Part shown: positions 1-11,151 of the stretch, one piece after another
Position numbering within the stretch: position 1 is the stretch's first letter
Layout: each line of letters opens with the position of its first letter
Origin: Hydractinia symbiolongicarpus
Lineage: Eukaryota; Cnidaria; Hydrozoa; Anthoathecata; Hydractiniidae
Direction: 5' to 3'
Assembly (NCBI RefSeq): GCF_029227915.1
Contig: NC_079887.1
Location: 25,977,650 to 26,041,649, forward strand
DNA length: 64,000 nucleotides
Position numbers and translations under genes: made by a program
Notes under the pieces: generated by a model
What the model saw: the letters and a program-made list of their open reading frames with translations, nothing else
What the model was told of the DNA's origin: nothing
Database searches by the model: none

Positions 1-203
1 ACTTCTTTTATTCAGCGTCTCATCAAAAATGAAAACATTTTTAAAAACTACAAGTCTCATGCGTTTTAGTGGTGAAAAAGTAATTTAAAAAATCGTTCGG
101 GAAATGAGTTTACTCCCTGGGTACTTTCTTTGTATACTTTTGACTATACGGGCCAAGCCCGTGATTTACGGGAAATCCCGGATTTTCGTTTGCCGGCGAT
201 TAA
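1..203 (+). repeat. Reference monomer (phase used in this annotation)
   Basis: This unit sets the phase used here: it starts at ACTTCTTTTATTCAG and ends at GGCGATTAA. Five modules can be followed. Module A (about 1-20) has variants ACTTCT, ACTGCT, ACCTCTTTCATTAAG, ACTTCATT, ACTCCT and ATTTCT. Module B (about 21-60) is A/T-tract rich. Module C (about 61-100) contains GCGTTTTAGTGGTG and an A-rich stretch. Module D (about 101-153) has two main versions, one with CCCTGGG and CTTTTGAC, the other with CACAGGG and CATTCGAC. Module E (about 154-203) is GC-rich with several CGGG motifs and GCCGGC. The best conserved parts are TACTTTCTTTGTATAC and TTTGCCGGCGATTAA. This first copy differs from the usual form at GTGATT (usually GGGATT) and at TCCCGG (usually TCGCGG). 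Most monomers carry GTATAC, GCCGGC and often CCCGGG, so enzymes cutting these sites should give a ~203-bp ladder. Confidence 0.93.
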
Positions 204-555
204 ACTTCTTTTATTCAGCGTCTCATCAAAAATGAAAACATTTTTAAAAACTACAAGTCTCATGCGTTTTAGTGGTGAAAAAATAATTTAAAAAATCGTT
301 CGGAAAATGAGTTTACTCCCTGGGTACTTTCTTTGTATACTTTTGACTATACGGGCCAAGCCCGGGATTTACGGGAAATCGCGGATTTTCGTTTGCCGGC
401 GATTAAACTTCTTTTATTCAGCGTCTCATCAAAAATGAAAACATTTTTAAAAACTACAAGTCTCATGCGTTTTAGTGGTGAAAAAATAATTTAAAAAATC
501 GTTTGGGAAATGAGTTTACTCCCTGGGTACTTTCTTTGTATACTTTTGACTATAC

Positions 556-587
556 GGGCCAAGCCGGGATTTACGGGAAATCGCGGG
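556..587 (+). other. Potential G-quadruplex motif, best-fit example
   Basis: Four GGG runs at 556-558, 566-568, 575-577 and 585-587 with loops of 7, 6 and 7 bases. This satisfies the usual G3-N1-7 pattern. It occurs in the 202-bp monomers that lost one C in AAGCCCGGG, for example also at 1976-2007 and 3192-3223. The 203-bp form has a first loop of 8 and falls just outside the pattern. Loops are long, so stability would be modest, and no structure is demonstrated. Confidence 0.55.
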
Positions 588-1126
588 TTTTCGTTTGCCG
601 GCGATTAAACTTCTTTTATTCAGCGTCTCATCAAAAATGAAAACATTTTTAAAAACTACAAGTCTCATGCGTTTTAGTGGTGAAAAAGTAATTTAAAAAA
701 TCGTTCGGGAAATGAGTTTACTCCCTGGGTACTTTCTTTGTATACTTTTGACTATACGGGCCAAGCCCGTGATTTACGGGAAATCGCGGGTTTTCGTTTG
801 CCGGCGATTAAACTTCTTTTATTCAGCGTCTCATCAAAAATGAAAACATTTTTAAAAACTACAAGTCTTAGGCGTTTTAGTGGTGAAAAAATAATTTAAA
901 AAATCGTTCTGGAAATGAGTTTACTCACAGGGTACTTTCTTTGTATACATTCGATTATACGTGCCAAGCCCAGGATTTACGGGAAATCGCGGGTTTTCAT
1001 TTGCCGGCGATTAAACTGCTTTTATTCAGCGTCTCATTAAAAATGAAAACATTCTTGAAAACTACAAGTCTCATGCGTTTTAGTGGTGAAAAAATAATTT
1101 AAAAAATCGTTCTGAAAATGAGTTTA

Positions 1127-1138
1127 CTCACAGGGTAC
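1127..1138. other. 12-bp dyad in the CACAGG version of module D
   Basis: TGAGT-TT-ACTCA is a perfect inverted repeat with 5-bp arms around a TT centre. It is present only where module D reads ACTCACAGG. The other common version (ACTCCCTGG) keeps 4-bp arms. Protein binding is not shown. This is one example of a motif repeated in many monomers. Confidence 0.45.
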
Positions 1139-2839
1139 TTTCTTTGTATACATTCGACTATACGGGCCAAGCCCGGGATTTACGGCAAATCGCAGGTTTT
1201 CGTTTTCCGGCGATTAAACATCTTTCATTAAGCGTCTCATCAGAAATGAAAACATTTTTGAAAACTACAAGTCTCATGCGTTTTAGTGGCGAAAAAAAAA
1301 TTTAAAAAATCGTTCGGGAAATGAGTTTACTCCCTGGGTACTTTCTTTGTATACATTCGACTATACGGGCCAAGCCCCGGATTTACGGGAAAACGCGGGA
1401 TTTCGTTTGCCGGCGATTAAACTTCTTTTATTCAGCGTCTCATCAAAAATGAAAACATTTTTAAAAACTACAAGTCTTATGCGTTTTAGTGGTGAAAAAA
1501 TAAATTAAAAAATCGTTCTGGAAATGAGTTTACTCACAGGGTACTTTCTTTGTATACATTCGACTATACGTGCCAAGCCCGGGATTTACGGGAAATCGCG
1601 GGTTTTCGTTTGCCGGCGATTAAACTGCTTTTATTCAGCGTCTCATTAAAAATGAAAACATTCTTGAAAACTACAAGTCTCATGCGTTTTAGTGGTGAAA
1701 AAGTAATTTAAAAAATCGTTCGGAAAATGAGTTTACTCCCTGGGTACTTTCTTTGTATACTTTTGACTATACGGGCCAAGCCCGGGATTTACGGGAAATC
1801 GCGGATTTTCGTTTGCCGGCGATTAAACTTCTTTTATTCAGCGTCTCATCAAAAATGAAAACATTTTTAAAAACTACAAGTCTCATGCGTTTTAGTGGTG
1901 AAAAAATAATTTAAAAAATCGTTTGGGAAATGAGTTTACTCCCTGGGTACTTTCTTTGTATACTTTTGACTATACGGGCCAAGCCGGGATTTACGGGAAA
2001 TCGCGGGTTTTCGTTTGCCGGCGATTAAACTTCTTTTATTCAGCGTCTCATCAAAAATGAAAACATTTTTAAAAACTACAAGTCTTATGCGTTTTAGTGG
2101 TGAAAAAATAATTTAAAAAATCGTTCTGGAAATGAGTTTACTCACAGGGTACTTTCTTTGTATACATTCGACTGTACGTGCCAAGCCCGGGATTTACGGA
2201 AAATCGCGGGTTTTCGTTTGCCGGCGATTAAACTGCTTTTATTCAGCGTCTCATTAAAAATGAAAACATTCTTGAAAACTACAAGTCTCATGCGTTTAGT
2301 GGTGAAAAAATAATTTAAAAAATCGTTCTGGAAATGAGTTTACTCACAGGGTACTTTCTTTGTATACATTCGACTATACGGGCCAAGCCCGGGATTTACG
2401 GGAAATCGCGGGTTTTCGTTTTCCGGCGATTAAACCTCTTTCATTAAGCGTCTCATCAAAAATGAAAACATTTTTGAAAACTACAAGTCTCATGCGTTTT
2501 AGTGGCGAAAAAAAAATTTAAAAAATCGTTCGGGAAATGAGTTTACTCCCTGGGTACTTTCTTTGTATACATTCGACTATACGGGCCAAGCCCCGGATTT
2601 ACGGGAAAACGCGAGATTTCGTTTGCCGGCGATTAAACTTCTTTTATTCAGCGTCTCATCAAAAATGAAAACATTTTTAAAAACTACAAGTCTTATGCGT
2701 TTTAGTGGTGAAAAAATAATTTAAAAAATCGTTCTGGAAATGAGTTTACTCACAGGGTACTTTCTTTGTATACATTCGACTATACGTGCCAAGCCCGGGA
2801 TTTACGGGAAATCGCGGGTTTTCGTTTGCCGGCGATTAA

Positions 2840-4055
2840 ACTGCTTTTATTCAGCGTCTCATTAAAAATGAAAAAATTCTTGAAAACTACAAGTCTCATG
2901 CGTTTTAGTGGTGAAACAATAATTTAAAAAGTCGTTTGGGAAATGAGTTTACTCCCTTGGTACTTTCTTTGTATACTTTTGACTATACGGGCCAAGCCCG
3001 GGATTTACGGGAAATCGCGGATTTTCGTTTGCCGGCGATTAAACTTCTTTTATTCAGCGTCTCATCAAAAATGAAAACATTTTTAAAAACTACAAGTCTC
3101 ATGCGTTTTAGTGGTGAAAAAATAATTTAAAAAATCGTTTGGGAAATGAGTTTACTCCCTGGGTACTTTCTTTGTATACTTTTGACTATACGGGCCAAGC
3201 CGGGATTTACGGGAAATCGCGGGTTTTCGTTTGCCGGCGATTAAACTTCTTTTATTCAGCGTCTCATCAAAAATGAAAACATTTTTAAAAACTACAAGTC
3301 TTATGCGTTTTAGTGGTGAAAAAATAATTTAAAAAATCGTTCTGGAAATGAGTTTACTCACAGGGTACTTTCTTTGTATACATTCGACTGTACGTGCCAA
3401 GCCCGGGATTTACGGAAAATCGCGGGTTTTCGTTTGCCGGCGATTAAACTGCTTTTATTCAGCGTCTCATTAAAAATGAAAACATTCTTGAAAACTACAA
3501 GTCTCATGCGTTTTAGTGGTGAAGTAATAATTTAAAAAATCGTTTAAGAAATGAGTTTACTCCCTGGGTACTTTCTTTGTATACTTTTGACTATACGGGC
3601 CGAGTCCAGGATTTACGGGAAATCGCAGGTTTTCGTTTGCCGGCGATTAAACTTCATTTATTCAGCGTCTCATCAAAAATGAAAACATTTTTAAAAACTA
3701 CAAGTCTCATGCCTTTTAGTGGTGAAAAAGTAATTTAAAAAATCGTTCGGGAAATGAGTTTACTCCCTGGGTACTTTCTTTGTATACTTTTGACTATACG
3801 GGCCAAGCCCGGGATTTACGGGAAATCGCGGGTTTTCGTTTGCCGGCGATTAAACTTCTTTTATTCAGCGTCTCATCAAAATGAAAACATTTTTAAAAAC
3901 TACAAGTCTTATGCGTTTTAGTGGTGAAAAAATAATTTAAAAAATCGTTCTGGAAATGAGTTTACTCACAGGGTACTTTCTTTGTATACATTCGACTATA
4001 CGTGCCAAGCCCGGGATTTACGGGAAATCGCGGGTTTTCGTTTGCCGGCGATTAA
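2840..4055 (+). repeat. 1216-bp hexamer HOR, copy 1
   Basis: Six monomers, starting at 2840, 3043, 3245, 3448, 3651 and 3854. They share private marks with the next six: the AAAAAATTCTTG variant in the first unit, a GACTGTACG variant in the third, GAAGTAATAATTT in the fourth, GCCTTTTAG in the fifth and a one-base loss in CATCAAAATG in the sixth. The next copy follows with no spacer. Confidence 0.9.
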
Positions 4056-5271
4056 ACTGCTTTTATTCAGCGTCTCATTAAAAATGAAAAAATTCTTGAA
4101 AACTACAAGTCTCATGCGTTTTAGTGGTGAAACAATAATTTAAAAAGTCGTTTGGGAAATGAGTTTACTCCCTGGGTACTTTCTTTGTATACTTTTGACT
4201 ATACGGGCCAAGCCCGGGATTTACGGGAAATCGCGGATTTTCGTTTGCCGGCGATTAAACTTCTTTTATTCAGCGTCTCATCAAAAATGAAAACATTTTT
4301 AAAAACTACAAGTCTCATGCGTTTTAGTGGTGAAAAAATAATTTAAAAAATCGTTTGGGAAATGAGTTTACTCCCTGGGTACTTTCTTTGTATACTTTTG
4401 ACTATACGGGCCAAGCCGGGATTTACGGGAAATCGCGGGTTTTCGTTTGCCGGCGATTAAACTTCTTTTATTCAGCGTCTCATCAAAAATGAAAACATTT
4501 TTAAAAACTACAAGTCTTATGCGTTTTAGTGGTGAAAAAATAATTTAAAAAATCGTTCTGGAAATGAGTTTACTCACAGGGTACTTTCTTTGTATACATT
4601 CGACTGTACGTGCCAAGCCCGGGATTTACGGAAAATCGCGGGTTTTCGTTTGCCGGCGATTAAACTGCTTTTATTCAGCGTCTCATTAAAAATGAAAACA
4701 TTCTTGAAAACTACAAGTCTCATGCGTTTTAGTGGTGAAGTAATAATTTAAAAAATCGTTTAAGAAATGAGTTTACTCCCTGGGTACTTTCTTTGTATAC
4801 TTTTGACTATACGGGCCGAGTCCAGGATTTACGGGAAATCGCAGGTTTTCGTTTGCCGGCGATTAAACTTCATTTATTCAGCGTCTCATCAAAAATGAAA
4901 ACATTTTTAAAAACTACAAGTCTCATGCCTTTTAGTGGTGAAAAAGTAATTTAAAAAATCGTTCGGGAAATGAGTTTACTCCCTGGGTACTTTCTTTGTA
5001 TACTTTTGACTATACGGGCCAAGCCCGGGATTTACGGGAAATCGCGGGTTTTCGTTTGCCGGCGATTAAACTTCTTTTATTCAGCGTCTCATCAAAATGA
5101 AAACATTTTTAAAAACTACAAGTCTTATGCGTTTTAGTGGTGAAAAAATAATTTAAAAAATCGTTCTGGAAATGAGTTTACTCACAGGGTACTTTCTTTG
5201 TATACATTCGACTATACGTGCCAAGCTCGGGATTTACGGGAAATCGCGGGTTTTCGTTTGCCGGCGATTAA
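4056..5271 (+). repeat. 1216-bp hexamer HOR, copy 2
   Basis: Tandem copy of 2840-4055 at exactly 1216 bp. By eye only a few differences stand out, for example CCCTGGGTAC near 4170 where copy 1 has CCCTTGGTAC, and CAAGCTCGGG near 5223 where copy 1 has CAAGCCCGGG. The near-identity implies a recent duplication or continuing homogenisation. Confidence 0.9.
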
Positions 5272-8200
5272 ACTGCTTTTATTCAGCGTCTCATTAAAAA
5301 TGAAAACATTCTTGAAAACTACAAGTCTCATGCGTTTTAGTGGTGAAAAAATAATTTAAAAAATCGTTCTGGAAATGAGTTTACTCACAGGGTACTTTCT
5401 TTGTATACATTCGACTATACGTGCCAAGCCCGGGATTTACGGGAAATCGCGGGTTTTCATTTGCCGGCGATTAAACTTCTTTTATTCAGCGTCTCATGAA
5501 AAATGAAAACATTTTTAAAAACTACAAGTCTCATGAGTTTTAGTGGTGAAAAAGTAATTTAAAATTTCGTTCGGGAAATGAGTTTACTCCCCGGGTACTT
5601 TCTTTGTATACTTTTGACTATACGGGCCAAGCCCGGGATTTACGGGAAATCGCGGGTTTTCGTTTGCCGGCGATTAAACTTCTTTTATTCAGCGTCTCAT
5701 CAAAAATGAAAACATTTTTAAAAACTACAAGTCTTATGCGTTTTAGTGGTGAAAAAATAATTTGAAAAATCGTTCTGGAAATGAGTTTACTCACAGGGTA
5801 CTTTCTTTGTATACATTCGACTATACGTGCCAAGCCCGGGATTTACGGGAAATCGCGGGTTTTCGTTTGCCGGCAATTAAACTGCTTTTATTCAGCGTCT
5901 CATTAAAAATGAAAACATTCTTGAAAACTACAAGTCTCATGCGTTTTAGTGGTGAAACAATAATTTAAAAAATCGTTTGGGAAATGAGTTTACTCCCTGG
6001 GTACTTTCTTTGTATACTTTTGACTATACGGGTCGAGTCCAGGATTTACGGGAAATCGCAGGTTTTCGTTTGCCGTCGATTAAACTTCATTTATTCAGCG
6101 TCTCATCAAAAATGAAAACATTTTTAAAAAATACAAGTCTCATGCGTTTTAGTGGTGAAAAAGTAATTTAAAAAATTGTTCGGGAAATGAGTTTACTCCC
6201 TGGGTACTTTCTTTGTATACTTTTGACTATACGGGCCAAGCCTGGGATTTACGGGAAATCCCGGATTTTCGTTTCCCGGCGATTAAACTTCTTTTATTCA
6301 GCGTCTCATCAAAAATGAAAACATTTTTAAAAACTACAAGTCTCATGCGTTTTAGTGGTGAAAAAATAATTTAAAAAATCGTTCGCAAAATGAGTTTACT
6401 CCCTGGGTACTTTCTTTGTATACTTTTGACTATACAGGCCAAGCTGGGATTTACGGGAAATCGCGGGTTTTCATTTGCCGGCGATTAAACTGCTTTTATT
6501 CAGCGTCTCATTAAAAATGAAAACATTCTTGAAAACTACAAGTCTCATGCGTTTTAGTGGTGAAAAAATAATTTAAAAAATCGTTCTGAAAATGAGTTTA
6601 CTCACAGGGTACTTTCTTTGTATACATTCCACTATACGTGCCAAGCCCGGGATTTACGGGAAATCGCGGGTTTTCGTTTGCCGGCGATTAAACTGCTTTT
6701 ATTCAGCGTGTCATGAAAAATGAAAACATTTTTAAAAACTACAAGTCTTATGCGTTTTAGTGGTGAAAAAGTAATTTAAAATTTCGTTCGGGAAATGAGT
6801 TTACTCCCCGGGTACTTTCTTTGTATACTTTTGACTATACGGGCCAAGCCCGGGATTTACGGGAAATCGCAGGTTTTCGTTTGCCGGCGATTAAACTTCT
6901 TTTATTCAGCGTCTCATCAAATATGAAAATATTTTTGAAAACTACAAGTCTCATGCGTTTAGTGGTGAAAAAATAATTTAAAAAATCGTTCTGGAAATGA
7001 GTTTACTCACAGGGTACTTTCTTTGTATACATTCGACTATACGGGCCAAGCCCGGGATTTACGGGAAATCGCGGGTTTTCGTTTTCCGGCGATTAAACCT
7101 CTTTCATTAAGCGTCTCATCAAAAATGAAAACATTTTTGAAAACTACAAGTCTCATGCGTTTTAGTGGCGAAAAAAAAATTTAAAAAATCGTTCGGGAAA
7201 TGAGTTTACTCCCTGGGTACTTTCTTTGTATACATTCGACTATACGGGCCAAGCCCCGGATTTACGGGAAAACGCGGGATTTCGTTTGCCGGCGATTAAA
7301 CTTCTTTTATTCAGCGTCTCATCAAAAATGAAAACATTTTTAAAAACTACAAGTCTTATGCGTTTTAGTGGTGAAAAAATAATTTAAAAAATCGTTCTGG
7401 AAATGAGTTTACTCACAGGGTACTTTCTTTGTATACATTCGACTATACGTGCCAAGCCCGGGATTTACGGGAAATCGCGGGTTTTCGTTTGCCGGCGATT
7501 AAACTGCTTTTATTCAGCGTCTCATTAAAAATGAAAACATTCTTGAAAACTACAAGTCTCATGCGTTTTAGTGGTGAAACAATAATTTAAAAAGTCGTTT
7601 GGGAAATGAGTTTACTCCCTGGGTACTTTCTTTGTATATTTTGACTATACGGGCCGAGTCCAGGATTTACGGGAAATCGCAGGTTTTCGTTTGCCGGCGA
7701 TTAAACTTCATTTATTCAGCGTCTCATCAAAAATGAAAACATTTTTGAAAACTACAAGTCTCATGCGTTTTAGTGGTGAAAAAGTAATTTAAAAAATCGT
7801 TCGGGAAATGAGTTTACTCCCTGGGTACTTTCTTTGTATACTTTTGACTATACAGGCCAAGCCCGGGATTTACGGGAAATCGCGGATTTTCGTTTGCCGG
7901 CGATTAAACTTCTTTTATTCAGCGTCTCATCAAAAATGAAAACATTTTTAAAAACTACAAGTCTCATGCGTTTTAGTGGTGAAAAAATAATTTAAAAAAT
8001 CGTTCTGGAAATGAGTTTACTCACAGGGTACTTTCTTTGTATACATTCGACTGTACGTGCCAAGCCCGGGATTTACGGAAAATCGCGGGTTTTCGTTTGC
8101 CGGCGATTAAACTGCTTTTATTCAGCGTCTCATTAAAAATGAAAACATTCTTGAAAACTACAAGTCTCATGCGTTTTAGTGGTGAAGTAATAATTTAAAA

Positions 8201-8719
8201 AATCGTTTAAGAAATGTGTTTACTTCCTGGGTACTTTCTTTGTATACTTTTGACTATACGGGCCGAGTCCAGGATTTACGGGAAATCGCAGGTTTTCGTT
8301 TGCCGGCGATTAAACTTCATTTATTCAGCGTCTCATCAAAAATGAAAACATTTTTAAAAACTACAAGTCTCATGCCTTTTAGTGGTGAAAAAGTAATTTA
8401 AAAAATCGTTCGGGAAATGAGTTTACTCCCTGGGTACTTTCTTTGTATACTTTTGACTATACGGGCCAAGCCCGGGATTTACGGGAAATCGCGGGTTTTT
8501 GTTTGCCGGCGATTAAACTTCTTTTATTCAGCGTCTCATCAAAAATGAAAACATTTTTAAAAACTACAAGTCTTATGCGTTTTAGTGGTGAAAAAATAAT
8601 TTAAAAAATCGTTCTGGAAATGAGTTTACTCACAGGGTACTTTCTTTGTATACATTCGACTATACGTGCCAAGCTCGGGATTTACGGGAAATCGCAGGTT
8701 TTCGTTTGCCGGCGATTAA

Positions 8720-10543
8720 ACTGCTTTTATTCAGCGTCTCATTAAAAATGAAAACATTCTTGAATACTACAAGTCTCATGCGTTTTAGTGGTGAAAAAAT
8801 AATTTAAAAAATCGTTCTGGAAATGAGTTTACTCACAGGGTACTTTCTTTGTATACATTCGACTATACGTGCCAAGCCCGGGATTTACGGGAAATCGCGG
8901 GTTTTCATTTGCCGGCGATTAAACTTCTTTTATTCAGCGTCTCATGAAAAATGAAAACATTTTTAAAAACTACAAGTCTCATGAGTTTTAGTGGTGAAAA
9001 AGAAAATTAAAATTTCGTTCGGGAAATCAGTTTACTCCCTGGGTACTTTCTTTGTATACTTTTGACTATACGGGCCAAGCCCGGGATTTACGGGAAATCG
9101 CGGGTTTTCGTTTGCCGGCGATTAAATTTCTTTTATTCAGCGCCTCATCAAATATGAAAATATTTTTGAAAGCTACAAGTCTCATGCGTTTAGTGGTGAA
9201 AAAATAATTTAAAAAATCGTTCTGGAAATGAGTTTACTCACAGGGTACTTTCTTTGTATACATTCGACTATACGTGCCAAGCTCGGGATTTACGGGAAAT
9301 CGCGGGTTTTCGTTTGCCGGCGATTAAACTGCTTTTATTCAGCGTCTCATTAAAAATGAAAACATTCTTGAAAACTACAAGTCTCATGCGTTTTAGTGGT
9401 GAAAAAATAATTTAAAAAATCGTTCTGGAAATGAGTTTACTCACAGGGTACTTTCTTTGTATACATTCGACTATACGTGCCAAGCCCGGGATTTACGGGA
9501 AATCGCGGGTTTTCATTTGCCGGCGATTAAACTTCTTTTATTCAGCGTCTCATGAAAAATGAAAACATTTTTAAAAACTACAAGTCTCATGAGTTTTAGT
9601 GGTGAAAAAGTAAATTAAAATTTCGTTCGGGAAATCAGTTTACTCCCTGGGTACTTTCTTTGTATACTTTTGACTATACGGGCCAAGCCCGGGATTTACG
9701 GGAAATCGCGGGTTTTCGTTTGCCGGCGATTAAATTTCTTTTATTCAGCGCCTCATCAAATATGAAAATATTTTTGAAAGCTACAAGTCTCATGCGTTTA
9801 GTGGTGAAAAAATAATTTAAAAAATCGTTCTGGAAATGAGTTTACTCACAGGGTACTTTCTTTGTATACATTCGACTATACGTGCCAAGCTCGGGATTTA
9901 CGGGAAATCGCGGGTTTTCGTTTGCCGGCGATTAAACTGCTTTTATTCAGCGTCTCATTAAAAATGAAAACATTCTTGAAAACTACAAGTCTCATGCGTT
10001 TTAGTGGTGAAAAAATAATTTAAAAAATCGTTCTGGAAATGAGTTTACTCACAGGGTACTTTCTTTGTATACATTCGACTATACGTGCCAAGCCCGGGAT
10101 TTACGGGAAATCGCGGGTTTTCATTTGCCGGCGATTAAACTTCTTTTATTCAGCGTCTCATGAAAAATGAAAACATTTTTAAAAACTACAAGTCTCATGA
10201 GTTTTAGTGGTGAAAAAGTAAATTAAAATTTCGTTCGGGAAATCAGTTTACTCCCTGGGTACTTTCTTTGTATACTTTTGACTATACGGGCCAAGCCCGG
10301 GATTTACGGGAAATCGCGGGTTTTCGTTTGCCGGCGATTAAATTTCTTTTATTCAGCGCCTCATCAAATATGAAAATATTTTTGAAAGCTACAAGTCTCA
10401 TGCGTTTAGTGGTGAAAAAATAATTTAAAAAATCGTTCTGGAAATGAGTTTACTCACAGGGTACTTTCTTTGTATACATTCGACTATACGGGCCAAGCCC
10501 GGCATTTATGGGAAATCGCGGGTTTTCATTTTCCGGCGATTAA
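8720..10543 (+). repeat. 608-bp trimer HOR, three tandem copies
   Basis: Three copies of a three-monomer unit, beginning at 8720, 9328 and 9936. Each holds an ACTGCT monomer, a monomer with CATGAAAAATG and ATGAGTTTTAG ending in an AAATCAGTTTACTCC module D, and an ATTTCT monomer with CGCCTCATCAAATATG and GAAAGCTACAAG. The AAATCAG variant recurs at 9028, 9636 and 10244, exactly 608 bp apart. The set ends at an ACCTCT monomer (10544) with a distinctive GGCATTTATGGG. Confidence 0.88.
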
Positions 10544-10948
10544 ACCTCTTTCATTAAGCGTCTCATCAAAAATGAAAACATTTTTGAAAACTACAAGTCT
10601 CATGTGTTTTATTGGTGAAAAAAAAATTTAAAAAATCGTTTGGGAAATGAGTTTACTCCCTGGATACTTTCTTTGTATACTTTTGACTATACGGGCCAAG
10701 CCGGGATTTACGGGAAATCGCGGGTTTTCGTTTGCCGGCGATTAAACTTCTTTTATTCAGCGTCTCATCAAAAATGAAAACATTTTTAAAAACTACAAGT
10801 CTTATGCGTTTTAGTGGTGAAAAAATAATTTAAAAAATCATTCTGGAAATGAGTTTACTCACAGGGTACTTTCTTTGTATACATTCGACTATACGTGCCA
10901 AGCCCGGGATTTACGGGAAATCGCGGGTTTTCGTTTTCCGGCGATTAA

Positions 10949-11151
10949 ACCTCTTTCATTAAGCGTCTCATCAAAAATGAAAACATTTTTGAAAACTACC
11001 AGTCTCATGCGTTTTAGTGGCGAAAAAAAAATTTAAAAAATCGTTCGGGAAATGAGTTTACTCACAGGGTACTTTCTTTGTATACATTCGACTATACGTG
11101 CCAAGCTCGGGATTTACGGGAAATCGCAGGTTTTCGTTTGCCGGCGATTAA
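10949..11151 (+). repeat. Chimeric junction monomer (crossover scar)
   Basis: The left half matches the monomer at 12773: ACCTCT, ACTACCAG, TGGCGAAAA, TTCGGG. The right half matches the monomer at 8517: CACAGGG, CAAGCTCGGG, TCGCAGG. The switch lies between about 11050 and 11063, inside the shared AAATGAGTTTACTC. The next monomer (11152) then repeats the one at 8720, including its private TTGAATACTAC. This is the structure expected at the joint of a tandem duplication of about 2432 bp made by unequal crossing-over. Confidence 0.82.

Noticed and set aside
142-149. TATAC-containing strings (TTTGACTATACG) as a promoter
   Set aside because: They resemble -35/-10 or TATA elements only loosely, occur in all monomers and have no downstream gene. 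Satellite transcription is possible but nothing here supports a start site.
149-163. Short hairpin GGGC-CAA-GCCC as a bacterial-type terminator
   Set aside because: The stem is only 4 bp, it occurs in every monomer without an adjacent gene, and it is not followed by a T-run. The 203-bp HOR context is eukaryotic in character.
1499-1504. AATAAA polyadenylation signal
   Set aside because: A chance change of AATAAT in one monomer, with no gene upstream.
2936-3130. Recurrent 64-codon frame starting ATGGGAAATGAG or similar, found dozens of times
   Set aside because: It repeats once per monomer wherever the local variant leaves it open, ends at the shared TAA, and is broken by the one-base losses in many units. 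Overlapping frames on the other strand are equally common. Repetition explains it fully.
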